From Nannocystis sp. RBIL2 (lineage in GTDB: Bacteria > Myxococcota_A > Polyangia > Nannocystales > Nannocystaceae), in the NCBI RefSeq assembly GCF_026626745.1, contig NZ_JAPNJW010000001.1, forward strand, positions 5,912,001 through 5,976,000: 64,000 nt of DNA. Direction: 5' to 3'. This document shows positions 26,809 to 37,581 of this stretch, piece by piece. Each line of letters begins with the position of its first letter. The first letter of the stretch is position 1. A model generated the notes under the pieces. That model searched no databases, was not told where the DNA came from, and saw nothing but the letters and a program-made list of their open reading frames with translations. A program made the position numbers and the translations under genes.

Positions 26809-27746
26809 CTCGGTCGGAGCCCGCGGCGCAGGGCGTCGCGCAGCTCGCGTTCGAACCGCTGCGCGACCTCGGCGTGCGCGACCAGGTCGAAGCCGTGGAA
26901 GGCGCCCGGGTACACGTGCAGCTCGGTCGGCACGCCCGCCCGCAGGAGCCGCTGCGCGTACGCGACGGCTTCCCCGAGGAACAGGTCGAGGGCGCCCACT
27001 GCGATGTAGGTCGGCGGCAGCCCCGTGAGGTCGCCGGCGCGGCCCGCCGCAGCGTACTGCGAGACATCCTCGCCGCCGGGTTGGCCGCCCAGCAGAGCCT
27101 TCCAGCCGAAGTGGTTGTTCTCCCGCGTCCACACGAACTCGCCGACGTGCGGGTTCGGGTCCGCCTCGACGCAGGTGCGATCGTCGAGCATCGGATACAC
27201 GAGCAACTGGAACGCCACCGGCACCTCGCCGCGGTCGCGCGCCAGCAGCCCCAGCGCAGCCGCCAGCCCGCCGCCGGCGCTCTCGCCCCCGATGGCGATC
27301 CGCTTGCGATCGACGCCCAGCTCCTCGGCGTGCTCGTGTAGCCACTTCAGCGCCGCGTAGCAGTCCTCGACCGGGCCAGGGAACGGAGTCTCGGGCGCGA
27401 GGCGGTAGTCGACCGACACGACCACGCAGCCGAGCGCGCTCGCCAGCGCCTGGTTGCGCGCGACCGCGAGGTGCGGCGAGCCCATCACGTAGCCGCCGCC
27501 GTGCATGTGCAAGTAGGCCGGCCCGAGCCCCAGGCGGCGCCGCGGCTCGTAGACGACCACGCGCACGTCCGGCTCCCCCTCGGGCCCGGGGACGAGCCGC
27601 TCCGATGCAGCCAGATCTGGCGATGGCTCGCTCGCGGGCGGCATGAGCGCGCGGATCTGCGTGAGCGCCTGCGGGCTCAGCTCGAACGAGGGCAAGGCAT
27701 TTAATAAAGGCGCCAGCTGCGGATCGACCAGGTGACGTGAAGACAT
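26805..27746 (-). CDS. Alpha/beta hydrolase, hormone-sensitive-lipase type esterase
   Basis: A 313-aa carboxylesterase-like enzyme. The oxyanion motif HGGGYVMG, nucleophile GESAGGG (Ser156), acid in GALDLFLGE and catalytic His in FHGFD are all visible, with DYRLAPE typical of the HSL class. No signal peptide, so it is cytosolic. The natural ester is unknown. The start ATG 27746 is in MSSRHLVDPQLAPLL, the usual family N-terminus. Confidence 0.92.
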   Translation of the reverse strand: MSSRHLVDPQLAPLLNALPSFELSPQALTQIRALMPPASEPSPDLAASERLVPGPEGEPDVRVVVYEPRRRLGLGPAYLHMHGGGYVMGSPHLAVARNQALASALGCVVVSVDYRLAPETPFPGPVEDCYAALKWLHEHAEELGVDRKRIAIGGESAGGGLAAALGLLARDRGEVPVAFQLLVYPMLDDRTCVEADPNPHVGEFVWTRENNHFGWKALLGGQPGGEDVSQYAAAGRAGDLTGLPPTYIAVGALDLFLGEAVAYAQRLLRAGVPTELHVYPGAFHGFDLVAHAEVAQRFERELRDALRRGLRPS

Positions 27747-27840
27747 GGACTCCCGTGCGGCTCAGTCTGAAGGAAGCGGACACGAGGGTCCACTTGCGAA
27801 GGCGCGCACCCGCAGCCTCGGATCTTCATAAAAAGAATGT

Positions 27841-28097
27841 TCTAAAAGACGCTGCGAGGCCGCAGCTGCGCGCCGAAGTGGCCCGCCTGCGCGGCGCCTT
27901 CGGCCTGGCGCGGGCGATCGCCGGCGAGACCCTGCTGCGCCTCGCCGGCGCCGGTCGAGGACCGCGAGGCCGGCCCCTTCTTCGACGCAGTGCGCGCGCG
28001 GATCCGCGGAGGCGCCTCGCCGGCCGCCGCGGTGCGCGACGAGCGGATCCTTCGCGGCGGCGCCGACTGGGCCGCCCACGTGCTCGTGTTCGAGTAG
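27841..28097 (+). pseudogene. Candidate frameshifted gene remnant
   Basis: Two stretches in different frames both show clean codon bias. The first, to about 27948, reads RLRGAFGLARAIAGETLLRLAGA. The second, from about 27951 to TAG at 28097, reads PVEDREAGPFFDAVRARIRGG and ends WAAHVLVFE. A one-base shift near 27950 would join them into one protein tail. No start codon with a ribosome site is evident upstream, where the sequence has repeat-like blocks (AATGTTCTAAAAG). The family is not recognised. A sequencing error at the junction is an alternative. Confidence 0.4.
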
Positions 28098-28114
28098 TGC
28101 TAACGTAGCGCCGC

Positions 28115-29032
28115 ATGTTCGACCCCGCCGCGTGGCTGCAAGCGTCCCGGCCGCTGGCCCAGGTCAACCTCGTCGTCCCGCTGTGGCTCGGGCAGGCGCT
28201 CGCCTTCGCCTACACCGGCGCGTTCTCGCTGGGCACCCTGTACGCCGCGCACATGTTCGCCGCGCTGCTGCTGCTCGTGATCGTGTTCAGCAACGACTAC
28301 GCCGACCGCGACACCGACGCCGCCAACACCACCTACAACGAGTTCTCCGGCGGCTCGCGTGTGCTGCCCGACGGCCGCCTGCGCCCGGGCGAGCTGCGGG
28401 ACGCGGCCTGGCTGGCGCTGGTCGGCCTGCTCGGGCTGTCGCTCTACCTGGCCCTCGGGACAGGCCGGCCGTGGGCCCCGGTGTTCGTGGCCGCGGCCGC
28501 GCTGCTGGTGTGGATCTACAACTTCCCGCCGCTGCGCCTGGCGTACCGCGGCGGCGGCGAGGTCGTGCAGGGCCTCGGCACCGGGGTGGTGCTGCCGCTG
28601 TTCGGCTTCTACGTCCAGGCCGGCTCGCTGGCGGCGTTCCCGTGGCTGGCGCTGGCGCCTCTGTTCCTGATCGGCGTGGTCGGCCACATCCTCACCTCAC
28701 TGCCGGATGTCCCTTCGGACAGGGCGACGGGCAAGCGCAGCTACGCGGTGCGCCGCGGGCAGTGGGCGGCCCGGCGCCACAGCCTCGAGCTGCTGGTGAT
28801 GGCCGCGCTGATGGGCGGCCTCGTCGTGCCCGGCCTCGGCGTCGTCGGCGTCGCCCTGCTGGCCGCCCCGGCCCTGGCGCTGGTCGCCCGCAGCGTCGCC
28901 CTGCTCGGCAGCGCCGACGCCGAGCAGCGCGACGAGTGCCGCCGCTTCATCCTCCTCGTCGCCGGCGCCGGCCACCTGCAGTGCGTGCTGTGGAGCCTCG
29001 CGCTGGCGGTGGTCGGCCTGCTGCGGCCGTGA
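28115..29032 (+). CDS. UbiA-family prenyltransferase (MenA-like)
   Basis: A 305-aa polytopic membrane protein with about eight or nine helices. Both Asp-rich motifs of the family are present: NDYADRDTD near residue 67 and DVPSDRATGKRS near 200, which bind the prenyl diphosphate through magnesium. It resembles 1,4-dihydroxy-2-naphthoate octaprenyltransferase of menaquinone synthesis; a related quinone or lipid acceptor is possible because no other men or ubi genes are nearby. ATG 28115 follows the gene remnant by 17 bp. Confidence 0.87.
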   Translation: MFDPAAWLQASRPLAQVNLVVPLWLGQALAFAYTGAFSLGTLYAAHMFAALLLLVIVFSNDYADRDTDAANTTYNEFSGGSRVLPDGRLRPGELRDAAWLALVGLLGLSLYLALGTGRPWAPVFVAAAALLVWIYNFPPLRLAYRGGGEVVQGLGTGVVLPLFGFYVQAGSLAAFPWLALAPLFLIGVVGHILTSLPDVPSDRATGKRSYAVRRGQWAARRHSLELLVMAALMGGLVVPGLGVVGVALLAAPALALVARSVALLGSADAEQRDECRRFILLVAGAGHLQCVLWSLALAVVGLLRP

Positions 29033-29046
29033 GCGGCGGCGAGATC

Positions 29047-29102
29047 GAAGTGTCTCGGTGGACATGTCGAATGCGACATGTCCTCCGCGACATGAATGAT
29101 TC
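29047..29102. repeat. 14-bp repeat array, 4 units
   Basis: Units begin at 29047 (GAAGTGTCT), 29061 (GACATGTCG), 29075 (GACATGTCC) and 29089 (GACATGAAT). The array fills the gap between the convergent prenyltransferase and Ser/Thr kinase genes, where a terminator would be expected. Confidence 0.8.
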
Positions 29103-29107
29103 TCCGC

Positions 29108-32263
<3,156 letters not shown>

Positions 32264-32314
32264 GCCCGGCAGTTTGGCAAACTATCGCCGACGCGGGTGG
32301 CGCGGAGGCGCGCC

Positions 32315-32737
32315 TCAGCGCAGCAGGCCGCCGATCCGGCGACTCAGGCGCGCGCGCTCGAAGTCGGCGCGCAGCGAGGATATCCCCACCGCGTAGATCG
32401 CCCAGAACACCAGGCCGACGCCGAAGCCGGCCAGAGTCGAGCCGAGGATCGGCGCCTCGGCCTGCATCTGTCGCAGCTCGCCCGCGGCCTTCTGCCAGTT
32501 CACGGCGATGAACGCCAGCAGCACGGTCAACGCCAGCGCCTTGAGCGCGGACAGGCCCGACAGGCGCGGACGCGGGCCGAGGCCGCCGCGGTCGCCCTCG
32601 AGCAGTTGCATGAGCAACCCGAGCCACGACGACAACATCGGCAGCACCAACGCGCCCGCGATCCCGCCGAGCCCGGTCACCGCCAGGCGGAGGCGTTCGG
32701 TCGACAGCGGGATCTCGGCCGCGAGTTCGGGCGCCAC
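32315..32737 (-). CDS. Small membrane protein
   Basis: A 140-aa protein with two or three hydrophobic helices (LAVTGLGGIAGALVLPML, ALKALALTVLLAFIAVNW, LAGFGVGLVFWAIYAVGI). It is unknown. An ATG at 32794 is in frame but would lie within 11 bp of the divergent hemF start, so the GTG at 32737 is preferred. The true start is uncertain. Confidence 0.6.
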   Translation of the reverse strand: MAPELAAEIPLSTERLRLAVTGLGGIAGALVLPMLSSWLGLLMQLLEGDRGGLGPRPRLSGLSALKALALTVLLAFIAVNWQKAAGELRQMQAEAPILGSTLAGFGVGLVFWAIYAVGISSLRADFERARLSRRIGGLLR

Positions 32738-32804
32738 GCGCGTGAGCCTACCGCAGAACGTGCGCGCGCGCGCGTCCTCGTCCGCGGCATACACTCGCGC
32801 CGTG

Positions 32805-33746
32805 GTGTCCGCGACCAGTTTTCACACCGAGTTTCAGCGCCGCGCGCACGACGCCGTCGTCGAGGTGCAGTCGACGATCTGCGCCGCCATCGAGGCGCTC
32901 GAGCGCGAGGCCGGCGGCAGCGGGGTGTTCCAGTCCGACGCCTGGGATCGGCCCGGCGGCGGCGGCGGCCTCACGCGGGTGATCCGCGGCGACGTGATCG
33001 AGAAGGGCGGCGTCAACACCTCGGCGGTGTTCGGCGAGCTCAACCCGCAGTTCGCCAGCCAGCTCGCCGGCACCGGCGCCAGCTTCTTCGCCGCCGGCGT
33101 CTCGCTGGTGCTGCACCCGACGAACCCGTTCGTGCCGACGGTGCACGCCAACTTCCGCTACATCGAGCAGGGCGACCGGCGGTGGTTCGGCGGCGGCGCC
33201 GATCTGACCCCGTACTACTACTTCGCCGAGGACAAGGCGCACTTCCACGACGTGTGGCGCCGCTTCTGCGACGCGCACCCCGGCATCGGCGACTACCCGC
33301 GCTTCAGCGATTGGTGCGATCGCTACTTCTATTTAAAACACCGCGGCGAGTCGCGCGGGGTCGGCGGGATCTTCTTCGACCACCTGTTCGTCGACGCCAC
33401 GCGGCCCGGGCACGACGAGGCGCTCCTGCGCTTCATCCGCGACGGCGGCCTGCGCTTCCTCGACGCCTGGCTGCCGATCGCGCGCCGGCGCCTGCCCACG
33501 CAGTACGGGCCCGACCAGCGCCGCTGGCAGGAGCTGCGCCGCGGCCGCTACGTCGAGTTCAACCTGCTCTACGACCGCGGCACCGTGTTCGGCCTCAAGA
33601 CCGGCGGGCGCACCGAGTCGATCCTCATGTCGCTCCCGCCGCACGTGCAGTGGGGCTACGCCGAGGAGCCCGCGCCCGGCACCCCCGAGGCCGCCCTGCT
33701 CGCCGAGCTGCGCAAGCCGTTCCCCGGCGACGAGCCGAACCCCTGA
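32805..33746 (+). CDS. hemF: Oxygen-dependent coproporphyrinogen III oxidase
   Basis: A 313-aa cytosolic enzyme that oxidatively decarboxylates coproporphyrinogen III to protoporphyrinogen IX using O2. Signatures are DAWDRPGGGGGLTRVI, HPTNPFVPTVHANFRY, WFGGGADLTPYYYFAEDKAHFH, GGIFFDHLF and GRYVEFNLLYDRGTVFGL. Length matches the family. The start is GTG at 32805 (or the GTG just before). HemJ, the next enzyme, is at 44.6 kb, so two consecutive haem steps occur in this window but not as one operon. Confidence 0.95.
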   Translation: MSATSFHTEFQRRAHDAVVEVQSTICAAIEALEREAGGSGVFQSDAWDRPGGGGGLTRVIRGDVIEKGGVNTSAVFGELNPQFASQLAGTGASFFAAGVSLVLHPTNPFVPTVHANFRYIEQGDRRWFGGGADLTPYYYFAEDKAHFHDVWRRFCDAHPGIGDYPRFSDWCDRYFYLKHRGESRGVGGIFFDHLFVDATRPGHDEALLRFIRDGGLRFLDAWLPIARRRLPTQYGPDQRRWQELRRGRYVEFNLLYDRGTVFGLKTGGRTESILMSLPPHVQWGYAEEPAPGTPEAALLAELRKPFPGDEPNP

Positions 33747-33783
33747 GCGTCGGCGCGGACGCGACGCTCGCGGGCGACCTCGA

Positions 33784-33825
33784 GACATGCCGAAAAGGAC
33801 ATGTCTTGAAGGACATGTCACTCGC
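33784..33825. repeat. 14-bp repeat array, 3 units
   Basis: Units begin at 33784 (GACATGCCG), 33798 (GACATGTCT) and 33812 (GACATGTCA), directly downstream of hemF. Confidence 0.8.
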
Positions 33826-33866
33826 GGTGCGACGGACCGGCGCCGCGCGGAGATCTCCGAGCATCG

Positions 33867-33894
33867 AGCCTGTCCGCCAGGACATGTCTCGCTC
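33867..33894. repeat. 14-bp repeat pair
   Basis: Units begin at 33867 (AGCCTGTCC) and 33881 (GACATGTCT). They are one base out of register with the array at 33784, so the two arrays may be separate. Confidence 0.6.
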
Positions 33895-34097
33895 GGAGCG
33901 CGAGCGGCGGCGCGCGCCCGATCTCCCGCGCCGGCGGTGAATTCGCCAGGACGCTGCCGGCAGCCGCGCACCTTTCGAGGATTTCACGGTTTTCCGAGCC
34001 CGATCGCTCAGCCTGGCGTGGTGATAGGGTGGATCCACCTGCTCCAATTCCGGGGGTTTGCCCTGCAGGCACCTCGGCGCGACAATCCGCGGGCCCG

Positions 34098-36407
34098 GTG
34101 GTCTCCCCCCTCCGTTCGTCGTGGCTCGTCGTCGCCGTCGTCGTGGCGTTGGCGCGACCCGCCGCGGCCGCGCCAGCACCTGTCCTTCGAGGCATGCCCT
34201 CTCAGACAGGTCCGAAGGGACCTGTCCCCGAGGGTCCGAGCGCCCCGACCGCCGCGCCGACGGCTGCCCCGACCAAGCTGACGAAAGAGGCCACCGAGCA
34301 GGCGCGCACCGTCGGGCGCACCACCGTCCGTGACACGCGGGCCCAGGCGACCCACGACACCCGGGCCGCCAGCGTCGTCACCCGGCGCGACCTCGAGGAG
34401 CGGCTGCCGCGCTCGGCTCCGGACGCCCTGCGCTTCGAGCCGGGCGTCTACGTCCAGCAGACCGCGCACGGCCAGGGCTCGCCGTTCGTGCGCGGCCTGA
34501 CCGGCCAGCAGACCGTGATGATGTTCGACGGCATCCGCCTCAACAACAGCACCTTCCGCTACGGCCCCAACCAGTACTTCTTCACCATCGACTCGCGCAC
34601 CTTGCAGAAGCTCGAGGTTTTGCGCGGCGCCTCCTCGACGCGCTACGGCTCCGACGCGATGGGCGGGGCCTTGCTAGCGACGCCGATCGATCCGTCGCTC
34701 GAGCTCGGCGGCCCGCGCGGCTGGTACGGCCACTCCAAGGCGATGATGCGCACCGGCACCGCCGACGGCGAGATCGGCGGACGGGCCCAGCTCGACGTCG
34801 GCTACAAGGGCAAGGTCGGCCTGTTCGGTGGCGTCGGCTACCGCGACGTCGGGCTGCTCCGCGCCGGCGGCAAGCTGCTGTCCCCGAGCACGGGTCAGCC
34901 CGTCAAGTCGCCGCTGTTCGCGGCCGACGGCGTCACCCAGCGCGGTACCGGCTTCCGCGAGTTCACCGCCGACGCGCGCCTCGTCTATCAGGTCAACGAC
35001 AAGCACCGCCTCACTCTCGGCTACTACGACTACCGCCAGTTCGACGCCCCTCGCACCGATCGCTGCCCACCCGTCACCGCGCCGCAGAGCGAGTGCCTGA
35101 CCTACGACGAACAGTTCCGCACCCTCGTCTACGGCGCCTACGACGTGCACGACGGCCCGGCCGCGGCCGAGAGCGTGCGCTGGACCGTCAGCTACCAGCA
35201 CCAGCACGAGCGGCGCCGGTTCGACCGCGGGCCCGACTCGACCTACCGCATCATCGGCCGCGACGAGGTCTACACGATCGGCACCGGCCTCAACATCGGC
35301 ACCAAGAAATTCCGCCTCGCCCGCGGCGTCGACTTCCAGGTCAACTACGGCCTCGACGCCTACTTCGACACCCTGCGCAGCCACGCCTGGAACACCTTCC
35401 TCGACGTCGGCATCACCACCCCGACCACCTCGCAGTACGCCAGCGGCAGCCGCTATCTGACCTCCGGCGTGTGGACCGAGGCGCGGCTCGGCCTGTTCGA
35501 CCGCGTCGAGCTGCGCGCCGGCGGCCGCGGCTCGCTGGTCGTCGCCCAGGCGCCGGGCAACCTCGACGCCATGGTCGGCCGGCGACCGATCGATCAGGTT
35601 TGGGGCGGTGGCGTCGGCGGCGGCGGCATCGCAGTGCGCCTCGTCGACGGGCTCCGCTGGATCACCAACCTCGACCAGGGCTTCCGCGCGCCCAACCTCG
35701 ACGACCTCACCAGCCGCCAGGCCACCGGCGCCGGCCAGCAGTACGAGAACCCCAACCTGCGGCCGGAGCGGGCCCTGTCCTTGGAGACAGGTTTCAGGAT
35801 CGAGCGCCCGCGCATCGAGCTGCAGCTGTTCGCGTTCCAGTCGTGGATCGATCGCCTGATCACGCGGGTCCGCTTCGACCGCGACCAGTGCCCGCCGGAG
35901 GACGTGGTCTGCGGCGCGGCGGTCTACAACGTCACTCTGGCCAACATCGTCGGCACCAGCCACATCCGCGGGGTCGACGGCGCGGTGCGGCTGTTCCTGC
36001 CGAAGGGCTTCGGCATGCGCGCGACCGCGGCCTACACCTGGGGCGACGGTCCCAACCCCGTGACCGGCCTCGACCCCGTGCGCGTCCCGCTGTCGCGGAT
36101 CCCCCCGCTCAACGGCACCGTCGAGATCAACTGGCGCCACCGCCTCGGCTTCTTCGCCAGCTCCGCGCTGCGCTGGGCCCGGCCGCAGACGCGCCTCACC
36201 GAGACCGACAAGAACGACCAGCGGATCCCTCAGGGAGGCACCCCTGGCTTCGCGGTGCTCGATCTACGCGCGGGTTACCGCCTGCAGCCGCACGCGCTCG
36301 TCGTCCTCGTGCTCGAGAACGTCACCAACGCCGCCTACCGCTACCACGGCTCCAGCATCAACGGCCCCGGGCGCGGCGCCAACGTGCTTATCGAGGTCGG
36401 CTTCTGA
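34098..36407 (+). CDS. TonB-dependent receptor
   Basis: A 769-aa outer-membrane receptor. GTG 34098 gives a good signal peptide (LVVAVVVALARPAAA); an in-frame GTG at 34029 would add a Pro-rich lead. The plug begins with VVTRRDLEERLPRSAPDALRFEPGVYVQQT and has the typical FVRGLTGQQTVMMFDGIRLNN and VLRGASSTRYGSDAMGG. The barrel ends with GANVLIEVGF, the aromatic C-terminus recognised by BamA. It is closest to ferric-siderophore/vitamin/haem-type receptors in outline. The mature N-terminus is encoded by a 14-bp repeat array. A PstS-like gene starts two bases later. Confidence 0.9.
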   Translation: MVSPLRSSWLVVAVVVALARPAAAAPAPVLRGMPSQTGPKGPVPEGPSAPTAAPTAAPTKLTKEATEQARTVGRTTVRDTRAQATHDTRAASVVTRRDLEERLPRSAPDALRFEPGVYVQQTAHGQGSPFVRGLTGQQTVMMFDGIRLNNSTFRYGPNQYFFTIDSRTLQKLEVLRGASSTRYGSDAMGGALLATPIDPSLELGGPRGWYGHSKAMMRTGTADGEIGGRAQLDVGYKGKVGLFGGVGYRDVGLLRAGGKLLSPSTGQPVKSPLFAADGVTQRGTGFREFTADARLVYQVNDKHRLTLGYYDYRQFDAPRTDRCPPVTAPQSECLTYDEQFRTLVYGAYDVHDGPAAAESVRWTVSYQHQHERRRFDRGPDSTYRIIGRDEVYTIGTGLNIGTKKFRLARGVDFQVNYGLDAYFDTLRSHAWNTFLDVGITTPTTSQYASGSRYLTSGVWTEARLGLFDRVELRAGGRGSLVVAQAPGNLDAMVGRRPIDQVWGGGVGGGGIAVRLVDGLRWITNLDQGFRAPNLDDLTSRQATGAGQQYENPNLRPERALSLETGFRIERPRIELQLFAFQSWIDRLITRVRFDRDQCPPEDVVCGAAVYNVTLANIVGTSHIRGVDGAVRLFLPKGFGMRATAAYTWGDGPNPVTGLDPVRVPLSRIPPLNGTVEINWRHRLGFFASSALRWARPQTRLTETDKNDQRIPQGGTPGFAVLDLRAGYRLQPHALVVLVLENVTNAAYRYHGSSINGPGRGANVLIEVGF
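34177..34232. repeat. 14-bp repeat array, 4 units, coding
   Basis: Units begin at 34177 (CACCTGTCC), 34191 (GGCATGCCC), 34205 (GACAGGTCC) and 34219 (GACCTGTCC). The array lies just after the signal peptide of the receptor and encodes a Pro/Gly-rich linker before the plug. Confidence 0.7.
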
Positions 36408-36408
36408 A

Positions 36409-37380
36409 ATGGAGTACACCGTGGCCATGGCCGAGACCGCCGACCCGCGCGCCTCCGCGTCGCTCGCCGCCCTGTGGGCCGCGGTGCTGCTCGGCGTGGC
36501 CGGGGTGGCGATCCTCGCCGCGGTGTTCGTCGCCCCGCTGCTGGCCGGCTCGAGCGACCCGCCCTTCCTCGAGGGACAGGTCCCGAAGAACTCGCTGCTC
36601 TACCAGCGCTCGACCCCGCGGCCGCACGGCGTGCTGCACCTGGCCGGCTCGGGCAGCAACATCCCGCTGACGCGCGCGCTGGCCGACGCGTTCGTGGCCA
36701 GGAGCCCCGACGCGCACATCGTCGTGTTCGAGAGCATCGGCTCGTCGGGCGGCGTCATGGCGGTCTACGACGACGTCGTCGACCTCGGCCTGATCTCCCG
36801 TCCGCTGCGCGAGCGCGAGGCGCTGGTCGGCGTCGACGCGATCCCCTACGCCCGCGTGCCGGTGGTCGTCGCGGTCAACCTGTCGGTGCCCGACACCGCG
36901 ATCACCACCGACGAGCTCGCCGACATCTTCGCCGGTCGCAAGACCCGCTGGTCCGACGGCGCGCCGATCACGGTGCTCCAGCGCGAGCGCGGCGACTCCG
37001 GCCACGCCGCCGTGGCCAAGGCCCTGCCGGCCTTCGCCGCCGCCGACGAGGCCGCCTACCGCGAGCACCGCTGGCGCGTCGTCCTCCACGACCGCGCCAT
37101 GCAGGAGGCCCTCGCCATCACCCCCGGCGCCGTCGGCCTGCTCGACGTCGGCGCGATCAGCCTGCAGCGCCTGCCCCTCCGCGCGCTCGAGCTCGACGGC
37201 TACGGCCCCAGCGAGGCCAGCGTCCAGTCAGGCCGCTACCCCTTTTCAAAGGACCTGGCGTTCGCCGCCCTCGAGGCCCCGAGCGGCCTCGCCGCCGAAT
37301 TCATCCGCTTCGCCCACTCCGACGAGGGCCGCGCGCTGATGAAGGCCCACGGCTACATCCCGCTGCCGGAGGTCCAATGA
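36409..37380 (+). CDS. PstS-like phosphate-binding-domain protein, membrane anchored
   Basis: A 323-aa protein with one N-terminal helix (LAALWAAVLLGVAGVAILAAVF) and a PBP-like domain of the phosphate-binding type: LAGSGSNIPLTRALADAF, GSSGGVMAVYDDVVDLGLISRPL, TTDELADIFAGRKTRW. The first residues of that motif correspond to the phosphate loop of PstS. It starts two bases after the receptor stop, so the two are co-expressed. A histidine kinase and regulator follow. The ligand may be phosphate or another oxyanion; no pst permease is visible. Confidence 0.83.
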   Translation: MEYTVAMAETADPRASASLAALWAAVLLGVAGVAILAAVFVAPLLAGSSDPPFLEGQVPKNSLLYQRSTPRPHGVLHLAGSGSNIPLTRALADAFVARSPDAHIVVFESIGSSGGVMAVYDDVVDLGLISRPLREREALVGVDAIPYARVPVVVAVNLSVPDTAITTDELADIFAGRKTRWSDGAPITVLQRERGDSGHAAVAKALPAFAAADEAAYREHRWRVVLHDRAMQEALAITPGAVGLLDVGAISLQRLPLRALELDGYGPSEASVQSGRYPFSKDLAFAALEAPSGLAAEFIRFAHSDEGRALMKAHGYIPLPEVQ

Positions 37381-37387
37381 CTTTCCG

Positions 37388-37541
37388 TCCAGGTGCGAAG
37401 GGACATGTCCTCTCGGACATCCGCATCATTGTGCGGCCCCGCTCCACCGCGGGACGTCCAATGACCGTTCGCGCAACGGCGATCGGACATGTCCTCATGG
37501 GCATGACCGTCCGCTCAGGTGCGAACGGACATGTCCTTTCG
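37388..37541. repeat. 14-bp repeat array in long register
   Basis: Full units occur at 37402 (GACATGTCC), 37486 and 37528, separated by 84 and 42 bp, all multiples of 14. Partial units lie between (37416, 37500). Units beginning at 37388 and 37514 share CAGGTGCGAA ahead of GACATGTCC, making a 28-bp composite repeated at a distance of 126 bp (nine units). The array fills most of the gap before the kinase gene. Confidence 0.8.
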
Positions 37542-37581
37542 TACCCATCATCCGCCGAGCCGCGCCGTCCGGAGGATGCAC

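Larger units (their letters stand above)
33747..34097. other. Intergenic region with two repeat arrays
   Basis: The gap between hemF and the second receptor gene holds two short 14-bp repeat arrays (33784-33825 and 33867-33894). The remainder shows no hairpin terminator and no riboswitch-like structure that I can recognise. A weakly AT-rich stretch near 33980-34030 may hold the receptor promoter. Confidence 0.5.

Noticed and set aside
27762..28079. Minus-strand gene upstream of the esterase
   Set aside because: The translated sequence is Arg/Gly/Ala-rich without structure and opposes the better-biased plus-strand remnant.
32738..32794. ATG 32794 as start of the small membrane protein next to hemF
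   Set aside because: It would put the two divergent starts within 11 bp, leaving no promoter space; the later GTG is preferred.
33747..34097. Riboswitch (cobalamin or similar) upstream of the second receptor
   Set aside because: No conserved B12-box-like or other riboswitch core was found by eye; the gap is mostly repeat units.
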